A stretch of 64,000 nucleotides of DNA from Mauremys mutica (Eukaryota; Chordata; Testudines; Geoemydidae). Made by a program: the position numbers and the translations under genes. Below the pieces are notes generated by a model, which was given only the letters and a program-made list of their open reading frames with translations, was not told the DNA's origin and made no database searches. The DNA lies in the NCBI RefSeq assembly GCF_020497125.1, contig NC_059084.1:39006399-39070398 (forward strand), read 5' to 3'. Positions 10,713 to 21,544 of the stretch are shown piece after piece. The number at the start of each line of letters is the position of its first letter. The stretch's first letter is position 1.

Positions 10713-13700
10713 TCAAGGTGACACCTCATCGCAAGAGGAAGTGCCACTGCATGTTTTGTCTTTGGCAGTGGGCTCACATGAATACTGGGTAACCCTGTTG
10801 TTAGATGGCAAACCTATACGCACGGAACTGGACACCGGTGCAGCCGTCTCGCTGGTCTCCGAGACTGTGTATAAAGAAAAGCTACAGCATCTTCCGCTTA
10901 AGGCAACAAACACTGTTCTGGTGATGTATACGGGAGAAGCTGTGCCCATGTTGGGCACTATTGATGTTAAGGTGGAGCTTAATGGACAGGCTGCTAAATT
11001 GCCACTGTTTGTGGTGAGAGGTAACTACCCAGCCTTAAAGGGTAGGTCATGGCTTGGGAAGATTCAACTGAACTGGGCAGAAGTGCACCGGATGACTAAA
11101 GAAGAAACCAGTCTAACCCCTATACTAAGGAAACATGCTGCTGTTTTTGGAGATGATTTGGGAAGTATGAAGAGAATCACTGTGACATTGAACATTAAAC
11201 CTGACAGTCCACCAAAATATCTGAAAGCCCGAACTGTGCCATATGCCATCAGGCCAAAGTTGAAGCAGACCTGGAGCGCCTGGTCACCAATGGAGTCCTA
11301 ATACCAGTTACCCATAGCTCATGGGCCACTCCTATCATTCCAATAGTGAAGAAAGATGGCTCTCTCCGGATTTGCGGTGATTTTAAAGTCACTGTCAACC
11401 CAGTGTTGTGTGCAGAGCAATACCCGCTTCCCCGCATCGATGACCTCTTCGCAGGCCTGGCTGGGGGACAAAAGTTCAGTAAGATTTATCTGAGTTAAGC
11501 ATATTTACAGATGCACGTCGATGAAAAGTCCCAAGAGCTGTTGACTATTGTGACTCATAAGGGGTTTTATCGACACTGTCGCCTACCCTTCGGAATAACG
11601 TCTGCTCCCGCCCTGTTCCAGAGGGCTATGGACCAGATCTTGTGTGCCTTGTCAGGAGTTCAGTGCTATCTGGATGATATCCTGGTCACTAGAAGAAATG
11701 AAGAGGATCACTTAAAGAATTTAAAGGCTACTCTACAAAGACTGGAAGAGTATGGCCTACGAGTTCGCAAAGACAAGTGTGAATTCTTCAAGCCCTCTGT
11801 TGAATATTTTGGACACATCGTTGATTCTGCGGGTCTTCATAAGGCCTCTGCAAAAGTTAAAGCTATTGTGGAGGCTCCCCCACCTCGAAATGTAAGCCAG
11901 CTGTGCTCATTTCTAGGACTACTGAACTATTATGGAAAGTTCATCTCACAGTTAGCCACACTGCTAAAACCACTTCATGAGCTCCTTGGGCAGAACAAAG
12001 CCTGGAAGTGGACTGAAGCCTGTGATGTTGCATTTAACAAAGCTAAGGATGCATTGCTAAATTCTGAAGTTCTAACGCACTTTGATCCATCCTTACCCCT
12101 GCAATTGGCCTGCGATGCTTCCCCTTATGGAGTGGGAGCAGTCGTGTCACATATTATGCCTTCGGGAGAAGAGAGACATATTGCTTTTGCTTCACGCACT
12201 CTAAGCAAATCAGAAACTAACTACGCCCAAATCGAACATGAGGCATTAGGAATTGTTTTTGGAATTCGGAAGTTTCATCAGTACCTGTTTGGGCGAAAGT
12301 TTACTCTTCTCACAGACCATCGACCTCTGACATCAATATTTGGACCCTACACAGGCATTCCCCCATTAGCTGCTAGTCGTATGCAACGTTGGGCATTGTT
12401 ACTTTCAGCACACACATATGAAATCAAATATCGGAAATCCACTCTGCACGGCAATGCAGATGGCCTCTCAAGGTTGCCTTTGCTGGTCAAACATCAAGAT
12501 AGTGCCCAAAAGGAAATCTTCTACTTTGAACAGGTAGAGAATACACCCATCACTGCTACTCAGATAAAGAAGGCAACTTGCCTTGACCCAGTATTGTCCC
12601 AAGTTATGGACCTGGTGATGCATGGAAAAACTCGACAAACCTCTCCGGTCTCACCCGACCTTGTTACCTACATGTCCAGGAGGATGGAGTTATCGGTCCA
12701 ATCTGGTTGTTTGTTCTGGGGGAAACGTGTCATTATTCCACCACCATTGAGATCACATATGTTAGAACATCTACATTCCGGTCACTGTGGAATAGTGCGC
12801 ATGAAAGAAATTGCACGAAGCTATTTTTGGTGGCCTGGATTGGACAGTGCTATTGAAGAGAAGGTAAAAGCTTGTATGTCATGTCAGGGTGTGAGGAATG
12901 CACCCCAGTGGGCACCCATACACCCATGGGACTGGCCTGAAAACCCATGGCAACGTATTCACATTGACTTCGCTGGCCCCCTTGAAGGAAGCATGTTCTT
13001 GGTGGCAGTAGATGCCCATTCTAAATGGCCAGAAGTCTCTATAATGCAGTCCACTACTGCAGAGAGTACTATCCAAAAACTACAAGGACTCTTTAGTCGT
13101 TTTGGTCTGCCAGAACAACTTGTGAGCGACAACGGACCGCAGTTCGTCTCTCAGGAATTTCAAAATTTTATGAAGGCAAACGGGATACACCACATCACGT
13201 CAGCACCATATCATCCATCCACCAACGGATTAGCTGAAAGATTTGTGCAGACAATGAAACACGGTTTGAAATCAGCAAGGGGACAACACTCCATTCAAAA
13301 GCGTCTGGATACCTTCTTACTTTCCTACAGAAACACACCTCATGCTACGACCCAGGCATCCCCGGCCTTTCTAATGATGGGACGACAGCTGCGCACTTGC
13401 TTTGATCTGTTGAAACCTTCTGAACCCTGACAAATTGTGCAACATCAGTAGCAACATCAAGTCATGAGACGGGCACCCAGAGCAAAAGACCGAACCTTTA
13501 GCCAGTTACAGCCTGTTTTGGCTTGGAATTATACTTCCAGAGCTAAATGGGTCCCTGCCACAATCATCACTCAAACAAGACCTGTTTCCTACACAGTCCG
13601 GACTGCAGAGAATCTTACCTGGCGGCGACATGTAGATTAGCGGTTGCCAGGTCATGCCAGTCCTCAGGACACATCTGCAGTTGAGAGGTCTGACTTCACC

Positions 13701-13922
13701 TCTTCTGGTGAGACACCGAATGACGAATCACCTGTTCCTGACTGTTCTCTTCCATTACTGCTGGCGGCTGAGATACCCCTTTGCCCAGCACGAGCTGATA
13801 CCACCTGCTCACCTGTTCGTGCTGCGGACCCAGAGCCCATGGTACTTTCGGGTGCAACAACACCAGAAGTTCGCCGTAATCCACCTAGAGACAGAAGGCC
13901 TCCTCATCGGCTGGATCTTTAG
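10713..13922 (+). pseudogene. Ty3/gypsy pol: protease, RT, RNase H, integrase; broken
   Basis: Polyprotein for copying and integrating the element. Protease (10741 on): ELDTGAAVSLVS holds the catalytic DTG. A frameshift near 11255 leads into RT (VKKDGSLRICGDFK). The motif-A region reads IYLS, then TAA at 11496-11498, then AYLQ, so the expected catalytic Asp is also lost. From 11511 a 639-residue open frame continues: RT active site YLDD near 11670, RNase H (LACDASPYGVGAVV, LTDHRPL), the integrase HHCC finger (HSGHCGIVRMKEIARSYFWW ... CMSC), the DDE core (HIDFAGP, VSDNGPQF, GLAERF) and then a GPY/F-like tail. Further stops are at 13428, 13449 and about 13638. Closest in style to mag/K02A2.6-like polyproteins. 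Confidence 0.93.
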
Positions 13923-14035
13923 CTAGGACGAACCCATGGTTATGGGGCAAAATAATCCCCAGGGTTTAGCCGGGAATGGAGGCAGTCTACCCTCCTTCTC
14001 TAGTCTAGTGTGTGTTTTATTTAGGGGATGTTCTT

Positions 14036-14052
14036 ATTAAGGGGGAGGAATA
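14036..14052 (+). promoter_or_regulatory. Ty3/gypsy polypurine tract
   Basis: The purine run AAGGGGGAGGAATA lies immediately before the 3' LTR. This is the usual place and composition for the plus-strand primer. Confidence 0.8.
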
Positions 14053-14242
14053 TGTTGTGTATTTGGTTGTCATGGTTTTTGTTCCTATGGCAACTGAGTT
14101 AGATTATTAGGGGATAGCCCAGCCTGTTTCGGCCAGTTGGGTGAGCTGTATGTCTGTAAATAAAATGGTAGTTTTGTTAGCTGTCTGCTCTCTGGCCTCA
14201 AGTGATTTCTTCCTAAACAGGCTGCCCCCAAGGATATAAACA
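14053..14242 (+). repeat. Ty3/gypsy 3' LTR
   Basis: 190 bp, starting TGTTGTGTATTTGG and ending ATATAAACA, followed by the CAAGG target copy. It is homologous to 9638-9826 throughout. Confidence 0.92.
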
Positions 14243-14479
14243 CAAGGCCCCCCCCTCCCTCCCAATTTGAAAGTATTTTGTCCCCTTATTGGTCCTGTTG
14301 GTCTGGTGCCAGCCATGTTACCTGAGCTTCTTAACCCTTTACAAGTAAAAGGATTTTTTTGCCCCTGGCCAGTAGGGATTTTATAGTACTGTATACAGGA
14401 AGGTGGTTACCCTTCCCTTTCTATTTATGACAGAATCCCTTTGACACTTAGGTGCTTGTTTAAGAAATGTACAGAGGGT

Positions 14480-15000
14480 AATTATCACAAAGTCTCCTGC
14501 TTCTTTCTCTGGGGAGTGGGTCCAGTGAGTTATAACAAGAGAAGTCTATGTCCAGATTCCTGGACTATATCCCCAAATCTGAGAGGCGAGTGAGGTGCAG
14601 TGGGTTAGATGGGGCGTGGGAGACTGGATTAAAAAAGGGAAAGCCTGCCACAGGAAGGGATGGCAAGTAGGAGAAGATAGCTGGGAGAAATCTAGCTACA
14701 GGGGCAAATCAGCAAAGAGAGAGTGAGTCATGGACCCTGCTGCTCCTGACACTGTCTGCCCCTGATACAGAATGAAGGTTACAGAAAGGCTGGGTGGGGG
14801 TGTAAGGATGGACTCTAATCCTTAGCAGGACACTAAAAAGCTTACAGACAAAATGGGCCCCAAAGGGGTTACCAAGAAACTAAGCCCCCTTTTCCCTTTA
14901 TTTCCTCTGATCTTCTCCGCACTGTTTTTGTTTTGAGAGACTCGGATATGCCCCAAGCAGGGGAAGGAGTTGGTGAGTGCTAGAAAAGGGAAGCAACCCA
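14480..15000. repeat. Inverted paralogous block, arm 2 (partner 5300-5870)
   Basis: Reverse complement of 5300-5870 at roughly 85-90% identity by eye; shared phrases include GAGTTATAACAAGAGAAGTC and GATACAGAATGAAGGTTACA. Its right end (from about 14878) is also the left edge of the direct duplication with 58602 on. It has no coding capacity. Confidence 0.78.
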
Positions 15001-15039
15001 AACTGTGGTCTGGTGGGGACTCAGTGGGCCCCTATGCCC

Positions 15040-15345
15040 CGCAGCATCTTCTAGAAGGACATCCCATCTGGATTGAAGGCATCAAGAGATGGAGACCCCA
15101 CCACTTACCTTGGTAGCTTGTTGCGATGGCTAATGATAAAAATTTGTGTCTAAATTACATTTGTCTGACTTTAGCTGCCAGCCACTGCTTCCTGTTCTGC
15201 CTTCCTCCTCTAGATTAAGGAGCCCTTTAGCTCTTCATTCCTTGTTCCTTGATGAACACCTTTGCATTTGGCTGCCTTCAAACACATTTTGTTTGCTATA
15301 TCATCTAGTCTGACCCCCTGTGTAGCACAGGCTGCTAACATCATT
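15040..15345 (-). mobile_element. Old CR1-like LINE 3' region
   Basis: Minus-strand CR1-like DNA; its inverted relative is 5100-5290. On the plus strand it carries GCCAGCCACTGCTTCCTGTT, CTTTGCATTTGGCTGCCTTC and TCATCTAGTCTGACCCCCTG, the reverse of common CR1 3' phrases. It is shared with copy B at about 58770-59050. Confidence 0.6.
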
Positions 15346-16972
15346 CAGCGCCCTCACACTAAACCCAGCAACAGAAATTGGACCTAAGTATTATGGCCCA
15401 CAGGAGGCTAGGCTGTTATGTGCCACAGGCAGAGGATAGGAGGGACGGGTTGCACCAGTGCCTGAGGTCTCAGCAATATCAGGACAATGACTGAGATACA
15501 CCCAGATAATCCTGGTGAACGACCATCACCCAATGTTACAGAGGAAGGCGAAAAATCCCCAACTCCCACTGCCAATCTCAACGGGGGGAAAACTCCTTTC
15601 TGACCACACATATGGCCATCTGTTAGACCCCGAGAATATTCGAACCTGCCAGCCAATCACGTAAGAGGGAGAATGCTCAGTGCAACCCCAGAGCCCATCT
15701 CATGCCCTCAAATGTCCCATCTCCAGCCATGGGCATCCCTGATGAATCATTGGTTTTTCACAAGTTTCATAGGCTGGAAGTTAGTTAATAATGCTTTCGT
15801 TATTTCAGCTGGAAATAGCAGCCAGCCACCATCCCAGAACTCTGTTCGCTCTGCAGGACTAGCAGGGGTCAAAATTCAAAATTATTTTGACTCTGACAAT
15901 CCAACTCTGACACCCCTGGATTGCAGAACTGTGGATTACCAAGGGGTCTTTTGTTATTTAATTAGATTTTACAGTGGAGCTGCATTTTAACTACTTAAAG
16001 TTCTACATTTTGAGCTGATTGGAAAAGAAAAAAAATCAGACAGTTACTGAACAATTTCAAAAACATTTCATTGCAAATGTTTTGGAAAGTAGTTATTTGT
16101 GGTAGTAGTATTAATGACACTTCTATCTAAAACTATTATTTTTTGTTTGTGTCAGTTTTCCTTTATTCTCCTACTTCTCTCCCCATTTTCTCTTTTTTTT
16201 TACTTTCTCCTCTTTTTCTAAGAAACAGGGCAGTAGAGAAGGAGAAAAATGGAGGGGGAAAATAAAGCCTAAAGAACAAGTAAATGAGAGATTTTTTTTT
16301 CATTTTTTTTTCTCTGAAAATCTGGAAGACTATGAACATTTTTATTTACCAATTGTCAATTAAAAGAAAAACACATGAACAAAAACCTTTTCAACTAAAA
16401 AAAAAAGATTGCCCCGCTTTATTTATAGATACACCTTTACATCAGGATTAGATAATCAAAGACAACTTTAGGTGAACCTGTAAAGATAGAAATAGAAATG
16501 GAAGCTTTGTGTTAAAACAAACAAACACTCCAATCCCACTAATTCTTGGTAAAAGTAACAATGAATTTTGTGAAATCAGACTCCTGACTTGTCACATGGG
16601 GAATATAAATAAGCTCTATAATTGTATAAGAGAAAAAGATAAGCCATAAAGTAGTAGAATATTTTGGTTAATTTAGTGGAACATTTTATAATAAAATACT
16701 CCTGCCAGTTAAGAATTATTTAAATTACATTTATTTCAATGTATTTGAATTTTTTTTCTCCTGAGAAAACTATGATTTTAAGATTTTATTTTCAGTATTT
16801 CAAATATTCATAGAATATTTTTTTACCAAAACTTCTGAGGGTCAAATCCTCCACTGTTGGAAAATATCCGGAGAGCACATTGAATGGCATCATCTGGGGA
16901 TCTGACCCATTGACTCCAGTGGAACTATGCAGGTTTACAGCTGGGGATATGGTCTACTGCCTCCAATTCATC
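15346..16972. other. Non-coding duplicon DNA, AT-rich
   Basis: No gene. Short open frames (15408-15656, 15673-15990) are also present in duplicon B but show no known domain and no codon-like constraint. From about 16010 the DNA is rich in A and T. 16440-16972 is matched in inverse by 26040-26600. Confidence 0.55.
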
Positions 16973-17671
16973 TGTCATGGAGTCACCGGTCCGATGCTCT
17001 GGAACTGCTCCGTATGAAGCCAGTCAGGACTCTGGAGTCCCGTGCCTCCTCTCTCTGAGGAAACTGTCACCAGGACAAGAAGCTTTCACAGCTTCGTCCC
17101 TCCTGGATCTGACCTTAGAGCATTCAGCATCCCCTTCCACACCTTGCGCTTCCCGCAGCAGGTCCGCTTGGGTGGGGCTCCTAGGAAAGCTAGAGGGCCC
17201 TGCACCCCAACTCTGCAGTCAGCTGTGACTCAACCAGCATTGTAAAATGGAAGGTTTATTAGTCGAGAGAACAGAACTTGTTAGCACAGAAATCAGTGAC
17301 GGGAAGTCCCGGGCCAGATGCCTTGGACTCTCCCGCTTCCAGTCCCACACTGCAGACTGCCCTGGACCCAACTGCCTGGCCTCCAGCATGCCCATTGCTC
17401 CTCCCCTGGGCTTTGTCCTGCTTCCTGAGGAAAATGTCACCTGGTCTCATCCCCCACCTGGATTTCAGGTTATGAAGGGCACTGGCCATCGCCTACTTGC
17501 AGACCGATGGGAAGCATCACCTGCCCTGAGGGTCTCAGCAAAATTCACGCATCCAGTTTCCACCACCTAGACATTGGTGCAATATACAGGGAAACTGAGG
17601 TACACACAGTATTAGAGTAGGACAGTATGACTTACATGCAACATAAGATGAAAAAACCCCACTTTGTCACA
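16973..17671 (-). mobile_element. Solo LTR, family 2, in duplicon A
   Basis: About 700 bp. Read on the minus strand it starts TGTGACAAAGTGGGG and ends CCATGACA, with AATAAA at about 17255-17260 on that strand. The inverted relative at about 25970-26040 lacks it and keeps a continuous sequence, which acts as an empty site. Duplicon B keeps only the part matching 16973-17300. No exact target duplication is left. The short frames within it are not genes. Confidence 0.7.
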
Positions 17672-17925
17672 GCAACTACCATACATTGATTTACACCAGC
17701 TGGGGTTATGATCTATTTACTCCAGTAGAGCTATGCTGATTTGCACCAACTGGTTCCACGGATTTCAATGGAGATTATTGCCCTTGTTCCGTAACTTATT
17801 TATGCACATATTTCACAAGTGTGCAGGATGTGATCCCTTTCGATAGGATACACAATTCATGTGGCGTATCCATCCCCTCTCTGATATGATCTAGTTTCTA
17901 AAATAAATGATCATTCAAAAATAAA

Positions 17926-18873
17926 TTATGTTTTTAGTCTCCTGCATGAGAACAGGATTCTGCTCATCAGTCTCCTGATGGCCTTCTTCATCTCAGCATT
18001 TCTCAGCGTGTAGATCATTGAGTTCAGCATCGGGGTGATTACAGTATAAATGACAGACACCACTTTGTCCAGGGCAAACTTCTTGAAGGGCCGAGCATAG
18101 ATGAAGATGGTGGGTATGAATATTAAACACACCACGGTAATCTGGGTTCCACAAGTTGACAGAGCCTTGCGCTTCCCATCTGTGACATGTGACCTGATCT
18201 GGACTAAGATGATGATATAGGAAATTAGCAGAATTATGAATACAATTAGAAGGAGCACTCCACTATTGAAGACCATCTGCAGCTCGATCACATGGGTGTC
18301 AGCGCAGGCCAGTTTGATGACCTGTGGGACATCACAGTAAAAATTGTCCAGGACGTTCGGCCCACAGAACGGTAGCTGGAGGAGCAGTCCCATCTGAACG
18401 GCAGAGTGAGCAAATCCACCCAACCATGCCAGTGCCACTATCCCCACGCACACACTCCGATTCATGATAATCAAGTATCTCAGTGGTTTATAGATGGCCA
18501 CATACCGATCGACTGCCATCCCCACAAGGAAAAATATCATTGCACCCCCTATGAAGTGGAAGAAGAAGATCTGGAGGAGACAGTCATTGATTGATATGGT
18601 TTTACACTGGGAGAGGAGACACAACAGCAATCTGGGAGTATTGACCGATGAGTCACTGACATCTAGGAAAGCCAGGTTGGCCAGCAGGAAGTACATAGGG
18701 GTGTGGAGTCTGTGGTCAGAGATCACCGTGATGATGATAGTTAAATTTCCCAACCAAGTGGTCACATATACTAGGAAGAAGGCAATGAAGAAAAAATGCT
18801 CTAGCTCAGGACTCTGGGTGAGTCCCAGGAGCACAAATTCAGTCACTGTAGTGGTGAGATTCTGCTGGTCCAT
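17926..18873 (-). CDS. Olfactory receptor, OR4-like (copy A)
   Basis: Intact single-exon odorant GPCR of 315 residues, the usual OR length. It should sit in the cilia membrane of olfactory neurons and signal through G-olf. Signs: N-glycosylation site NLT at 5-7, TM2 HTPMYFLLANLAFLDVS (57-73), conserved Cys98 and Cys180, MAVDRYVAIYKPLRY (119-133; Tyr128 replaces the usual Cys), LPFCGPNVLDNFYCD (167-181), KALSTCGTQITVV (236-248) and TM7 PMLNSMIYTLRN (281-292). The FCGPNVLDNFYCDVPQVIKLAC block is typical of family OR4. The first ATG gives the canonical N-terminus before EFVLLGL. It differs from the copy at 61249 by 15 residues. The subfamily and ligand cannot be read from sequence. Confidence 0.97.
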   Translation of the reverse strand: MDQQNLTTTVTEFVLLGLTQSPELEHFFFIAFFLVYVTTWLGNLTIIITVISDHRLHTPMYFLLANLAFLDVSDSSVNTPRLLLCLLSQCKTISINDCLLQIFFFHFIGGAMIFFLVGMAVDRYVAIYKPLRYLIIMNRSVCVGIVALAWLGGFAHSAVQMGLLLQLPFCGPNVLDNFYCDVPQVIKLACADTHVIELQMVFNSGVLLLIVFIILLISYIIILVQIRSHVTDGKRKALSTCGTQITVVCLIFIPTIFIYARPFKKFALDKVVSVIYTVITPMLNSMIYTLRNAEMKKAIRRLMSRILFSCRRLKT

Positions 18874-18958
18874 TTCGTGGACTTAAAATATATCTGCAAT
18901 TAAACAGAAATAACAATAATTATGTCCTTTTTGTAATTCTCCCCATGTCTTCCTCTAA

Positions 18959-19207
18959 GGCTATGTCTACTCTACTGCAGTAAGTTGACCTACGTTACGC
19001 AACTCCAGGTACGTGAATAATGTAGCTGGAGTCAACGTAGCTTAGGTTGACACTCTCCCATCAACTTACCTTAATTTTCTCATGCGGGGTGGAGTACCAG
19101 AGTCGACTGGAAAGCGATCTGCAGTCGATTTGGCAGTAGACCCGCTAAACTGAGCTCTGTGCATTGATCTCTGGAGCATCTATCCAGGCGTTAGTGTAGA
19201 CATAGCT
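18959..19207. mobile_element. PIF/Harbinger-like MITE upstream of OR copy A
   Basis: 249 bp from GGCTATGTCTACTCTAC to GTGTAGACATAGCT, with inverted ends and TAA on both sides (18956-18958 and 19208-19210). It is non-coding, lies about 85 bp upstream of the OR start codon, and is kept in duplicon B at 62285-62533. The insertion therefore predates that duplication. Confidence 0.8.
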
Positions 19208-19209
19208 TA

Positions 19210-20660
19210 AGTGACTGATATTACATTCTTCTCAAATCCATGTTAGCAAACAAACTTTGTTGGGGAATTTTCTTTTTTTTCCTCAAACAAACACTGTGTG
19301 CTCAGCTGAATTCAGGAGAATCCTAATTCAGCAGATCCTCTTCACTCTTTCAGTCCTGGGAGTGAAAGGGAGTGGTTTGCTCCACAAAAGTATCCCTGTT
19401 CCTTACAGTGTCCATTCATCCATTTGCAACTTTGATGCTCTAGACCTCCCAATTATTTTTTTTTCAATGTTTAGGCTTTGGATTTTCAGTCTCTTTTTTT
19501 AATCTCTTTTTTTTAACTTTATCCCACTTTTCCACCCTAAAATTGTGGAAAGGAAAGTACGAAAAGTGGGAGAAGGTTTGCCTCTCTCTCACAATTTACC
19601 ATGCAAAGAGTAAGAAGTGAAAATTTTGTATCCAAGTGAAATGAAAAGCTTCATTTTCTTTTGAAAATTTCTCATGAAAAAAGTGAAAAGACAATTGAAA
19701 AAAACAATTTTCCCATTAAATATTTTGATTCCAACCAACCATTTTAATTTATAGCGATATTCTTTTCAAAAGAAAATGTTGCTTTAAATGAAAGGAACAT
19801 CTTAATTTTGATTGACATTTTCAGATGAAAAATTGAAACATTGTGTTAAAAAAGCCCCCCAAAGCAGATTTTCCCATCTGCAGTCTGTTGATATGTCTTG
19901 CAAAAGGATGTCAATTGGCTCTAAAAACCTTGACCATAAAGTATGGTTTCAGGTTGGGGTGTGAGTAGTTGGAGAGGATGGCTTTGAAGGTAGAACACTA
20001 CGTGGTTGGGAGCTGGATTAAGTTTCTGCTCTGCAACAGACAATTTCTGTGACTACAGATAACTGACACCTCCTCTCAGTCTGGGATTTTCAAGGCAGAA
20101 GAAGGTTAGGTGTTCACCTCTGCTGATCATTGTTGGGAGGTGGATGCTTAAAATCCTTAGGTCCTTTGACAATCCCTGCCTCTGTTCTCTCTCTTGGGAT
20201 TTTAGGATTTAATTGGGATTAAAAATAGTTTCCCTACATTACAGAAGTCTGGGGAAGTTAATCTATTAAGGATTGTCAGGCACATGGGCACCGTGATGAT
20301 TGGGGCCATGGCAAGTAATTAGGTGGAGAATTTGGGTGGAAAGGAATGAAGGTAGGGGCATTGTCCATTACTCCCTCATCTAGACTTCAGAGACTCCAGA
20401 TGCTGTTGCATCTTTTAGGCTGCTGTGGAAGTTTCAATAGAAACACATCAGTGTCTACTGGCTGCGACAAAAGACCAGAGTCGTTAGTTAAAAGCCTGTA
20501 GCAGATGTACTCTGTATATGCTCTAGCCAGTAGAGAGGCGCCTCATTAGTTCAGCGTGGGCTACACCTTGATCTGTTGTGAAGTAAGTCACCTTAAGCAT
20601 TTTAGGATCTTAGTGTAAATGGAAGCTGCTCTCAACTTTCAGGGAGTTAGGTGCCCAACT
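19210..20660. other. Non-coding upstream flank of OR copy A
   Basis: No gene. It is T-rich near 19260-19520 and AT-rich to 19860. It matches duplicon B (62536-64000), and from about 20040 onward it matches in inverse at 24480-25660. An OR promoter may lie here, but no motif can be assigned. Confidence 0.55.
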
Positions 20661-20810
20661 ACATTGGAACAACTTACCAAGGCTGTGGTGGATTCTCCAT
20701 CACTGACCGTTTTTAAATCAAGATAGATTCTTTAGAAAAAGAAGAGCCTGCTTTAGAAATTATTCTGGGGGGAAATATCTGGCCGCTTCAGGTCTTAGAA
20801 TGTATGACTC
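20660..20810 (+). mobile_element. CR1-like 3' end fragment
   Basis: ACTTACCAAGGCTGTGGTGG, ATTCTCCATCACTG and a tail GTCTTAGAATGTATG resemble the last part of an old CR1-like element. It is short and diverged. Confidence 0.5.
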
Positions 20811-21544
20811 CATGTAAAATTCTGAAATAGGCCTTCTGAGAAAATTCCAGTCTAACGTTATTCAAAAGCTTAAAAGCATAAAAGATTCTAATTGAAAGAA
20901 ATCCATGGTGGGAATTTCACTCTGGTTTTATCTGCAGATCTGGAAACTTCTCTGGTCCACTTCCTATCTCCAACCTGCCCCAGAGAAAAATGAATTTCAG
21001 GTCTTAGCAACCTAGATCCCTTGCCATGGGAGAAGATGAGTGACACTGAACTAGTCACGTGAAGGTTTCAGACAGTGATGGCAGTAGTGTGTCTGTGGGC
21101 TGTTATCTTCCTAACTGACTTAAGCTCTTCTGAAAACCCCAGCAAACACAAATAAACCTCTTTAGAATAGAAAAAAGATCTATCATTAAAAAATGTTCTC
21201 TGCAAGTACATCTCGCCTTCCTTGTCAGCACTGGTCTCTATGCAACTCCCCCTACAATAATGATGTATACCCTGGTCTTACCTCCTATAAGCTGCTATAT
21301 CTGTCATCCCAGAGTCAGCCACTTGCAAACGATTGCTTCTGTTATCTCAAAGCTGATCTTTGGTCTCCCGACAGGCAGGGGAAGGGGATCTGGAGCCATA
21401 GAGTAACAGCAGCAGAAAATATCCACTTATATTATATTTTCCCCCTGTGCTAAGGCTGGAGCTAGGATCAAAGAATCTGTGAAATCCCCTTTAGCTGTAC
21501 TGGGCAGAATCAAGAGAGTTTGTGCTTTGGAGATCAAGGGATTC

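Larger units (their letters stand above)
9638..14242 (+). mobile_element. Ty3/gypsy retrotransposon, nearly full length, defective
   Basis: A 4.6-kb element with LTRs at 9638-9826 and 14053-14242, flanked by CAAGG on both sides (9633-9637 and 14243-14247). The order is LTR, primer-binding site, gag with two CCHC knuckles, aspartic protease, RT, RNase H, integrase, polypurine tract, LTR. Integrase after RNase H is the Ty3/gypsy order. The Ser-tRNA-like primer site and knuckle-bearing Gag suggest the mag/SURL side of the family; this is inference. The LTRs differ at about 11 of 190 positions, so it is clearly older than the ERV at 50351. Confidence 0.93.
9010..14432. mobile_element. LTR, family 1, split by a Ty3/gypsy element
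   Basis: The halves at 9010-9637 and 14243-14432 together form one LTR starting TGTCAGGG and ending TTATGACA, related to the solo LTR at 6654-7378. The flanks GATCC (9005-9009) and GAATCC (14433-14438) may be a decayed target duplication. The Ty3/gypsy element landed inside it, so this LTR is the older insertion. Confidence 0.78.
14878..20650. repeat. Segmental duplicon A (direct copy at 58602-64000)
   Basis: About 5.8 kb that recurs in the same orientation from 58602 to the window end, including the OR gene, a MITE and an LTR. Landmarks: ACTAAGCCCCCTTTT at 14878 against 58602, OR start 18873 against 62196, MITE 18959 against 62285, and GGGAGTTAGGT near 20645 against 63990. By eye identity is about 97%, apart from about 400 bp of LTR missing from copy B. 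It likely arose by a tandem duplication with a period of about 43.4 kb. Confidence 0.93.

Noticed and set aside
15408..15990. Open frames of 82 and 105 codons repeated in duplicon B (59127-59706)
   Set aside because: Their presence in both copies is explained by the recent duplication. They have no domain, and one carries an internal codon loss and different length in copy B.
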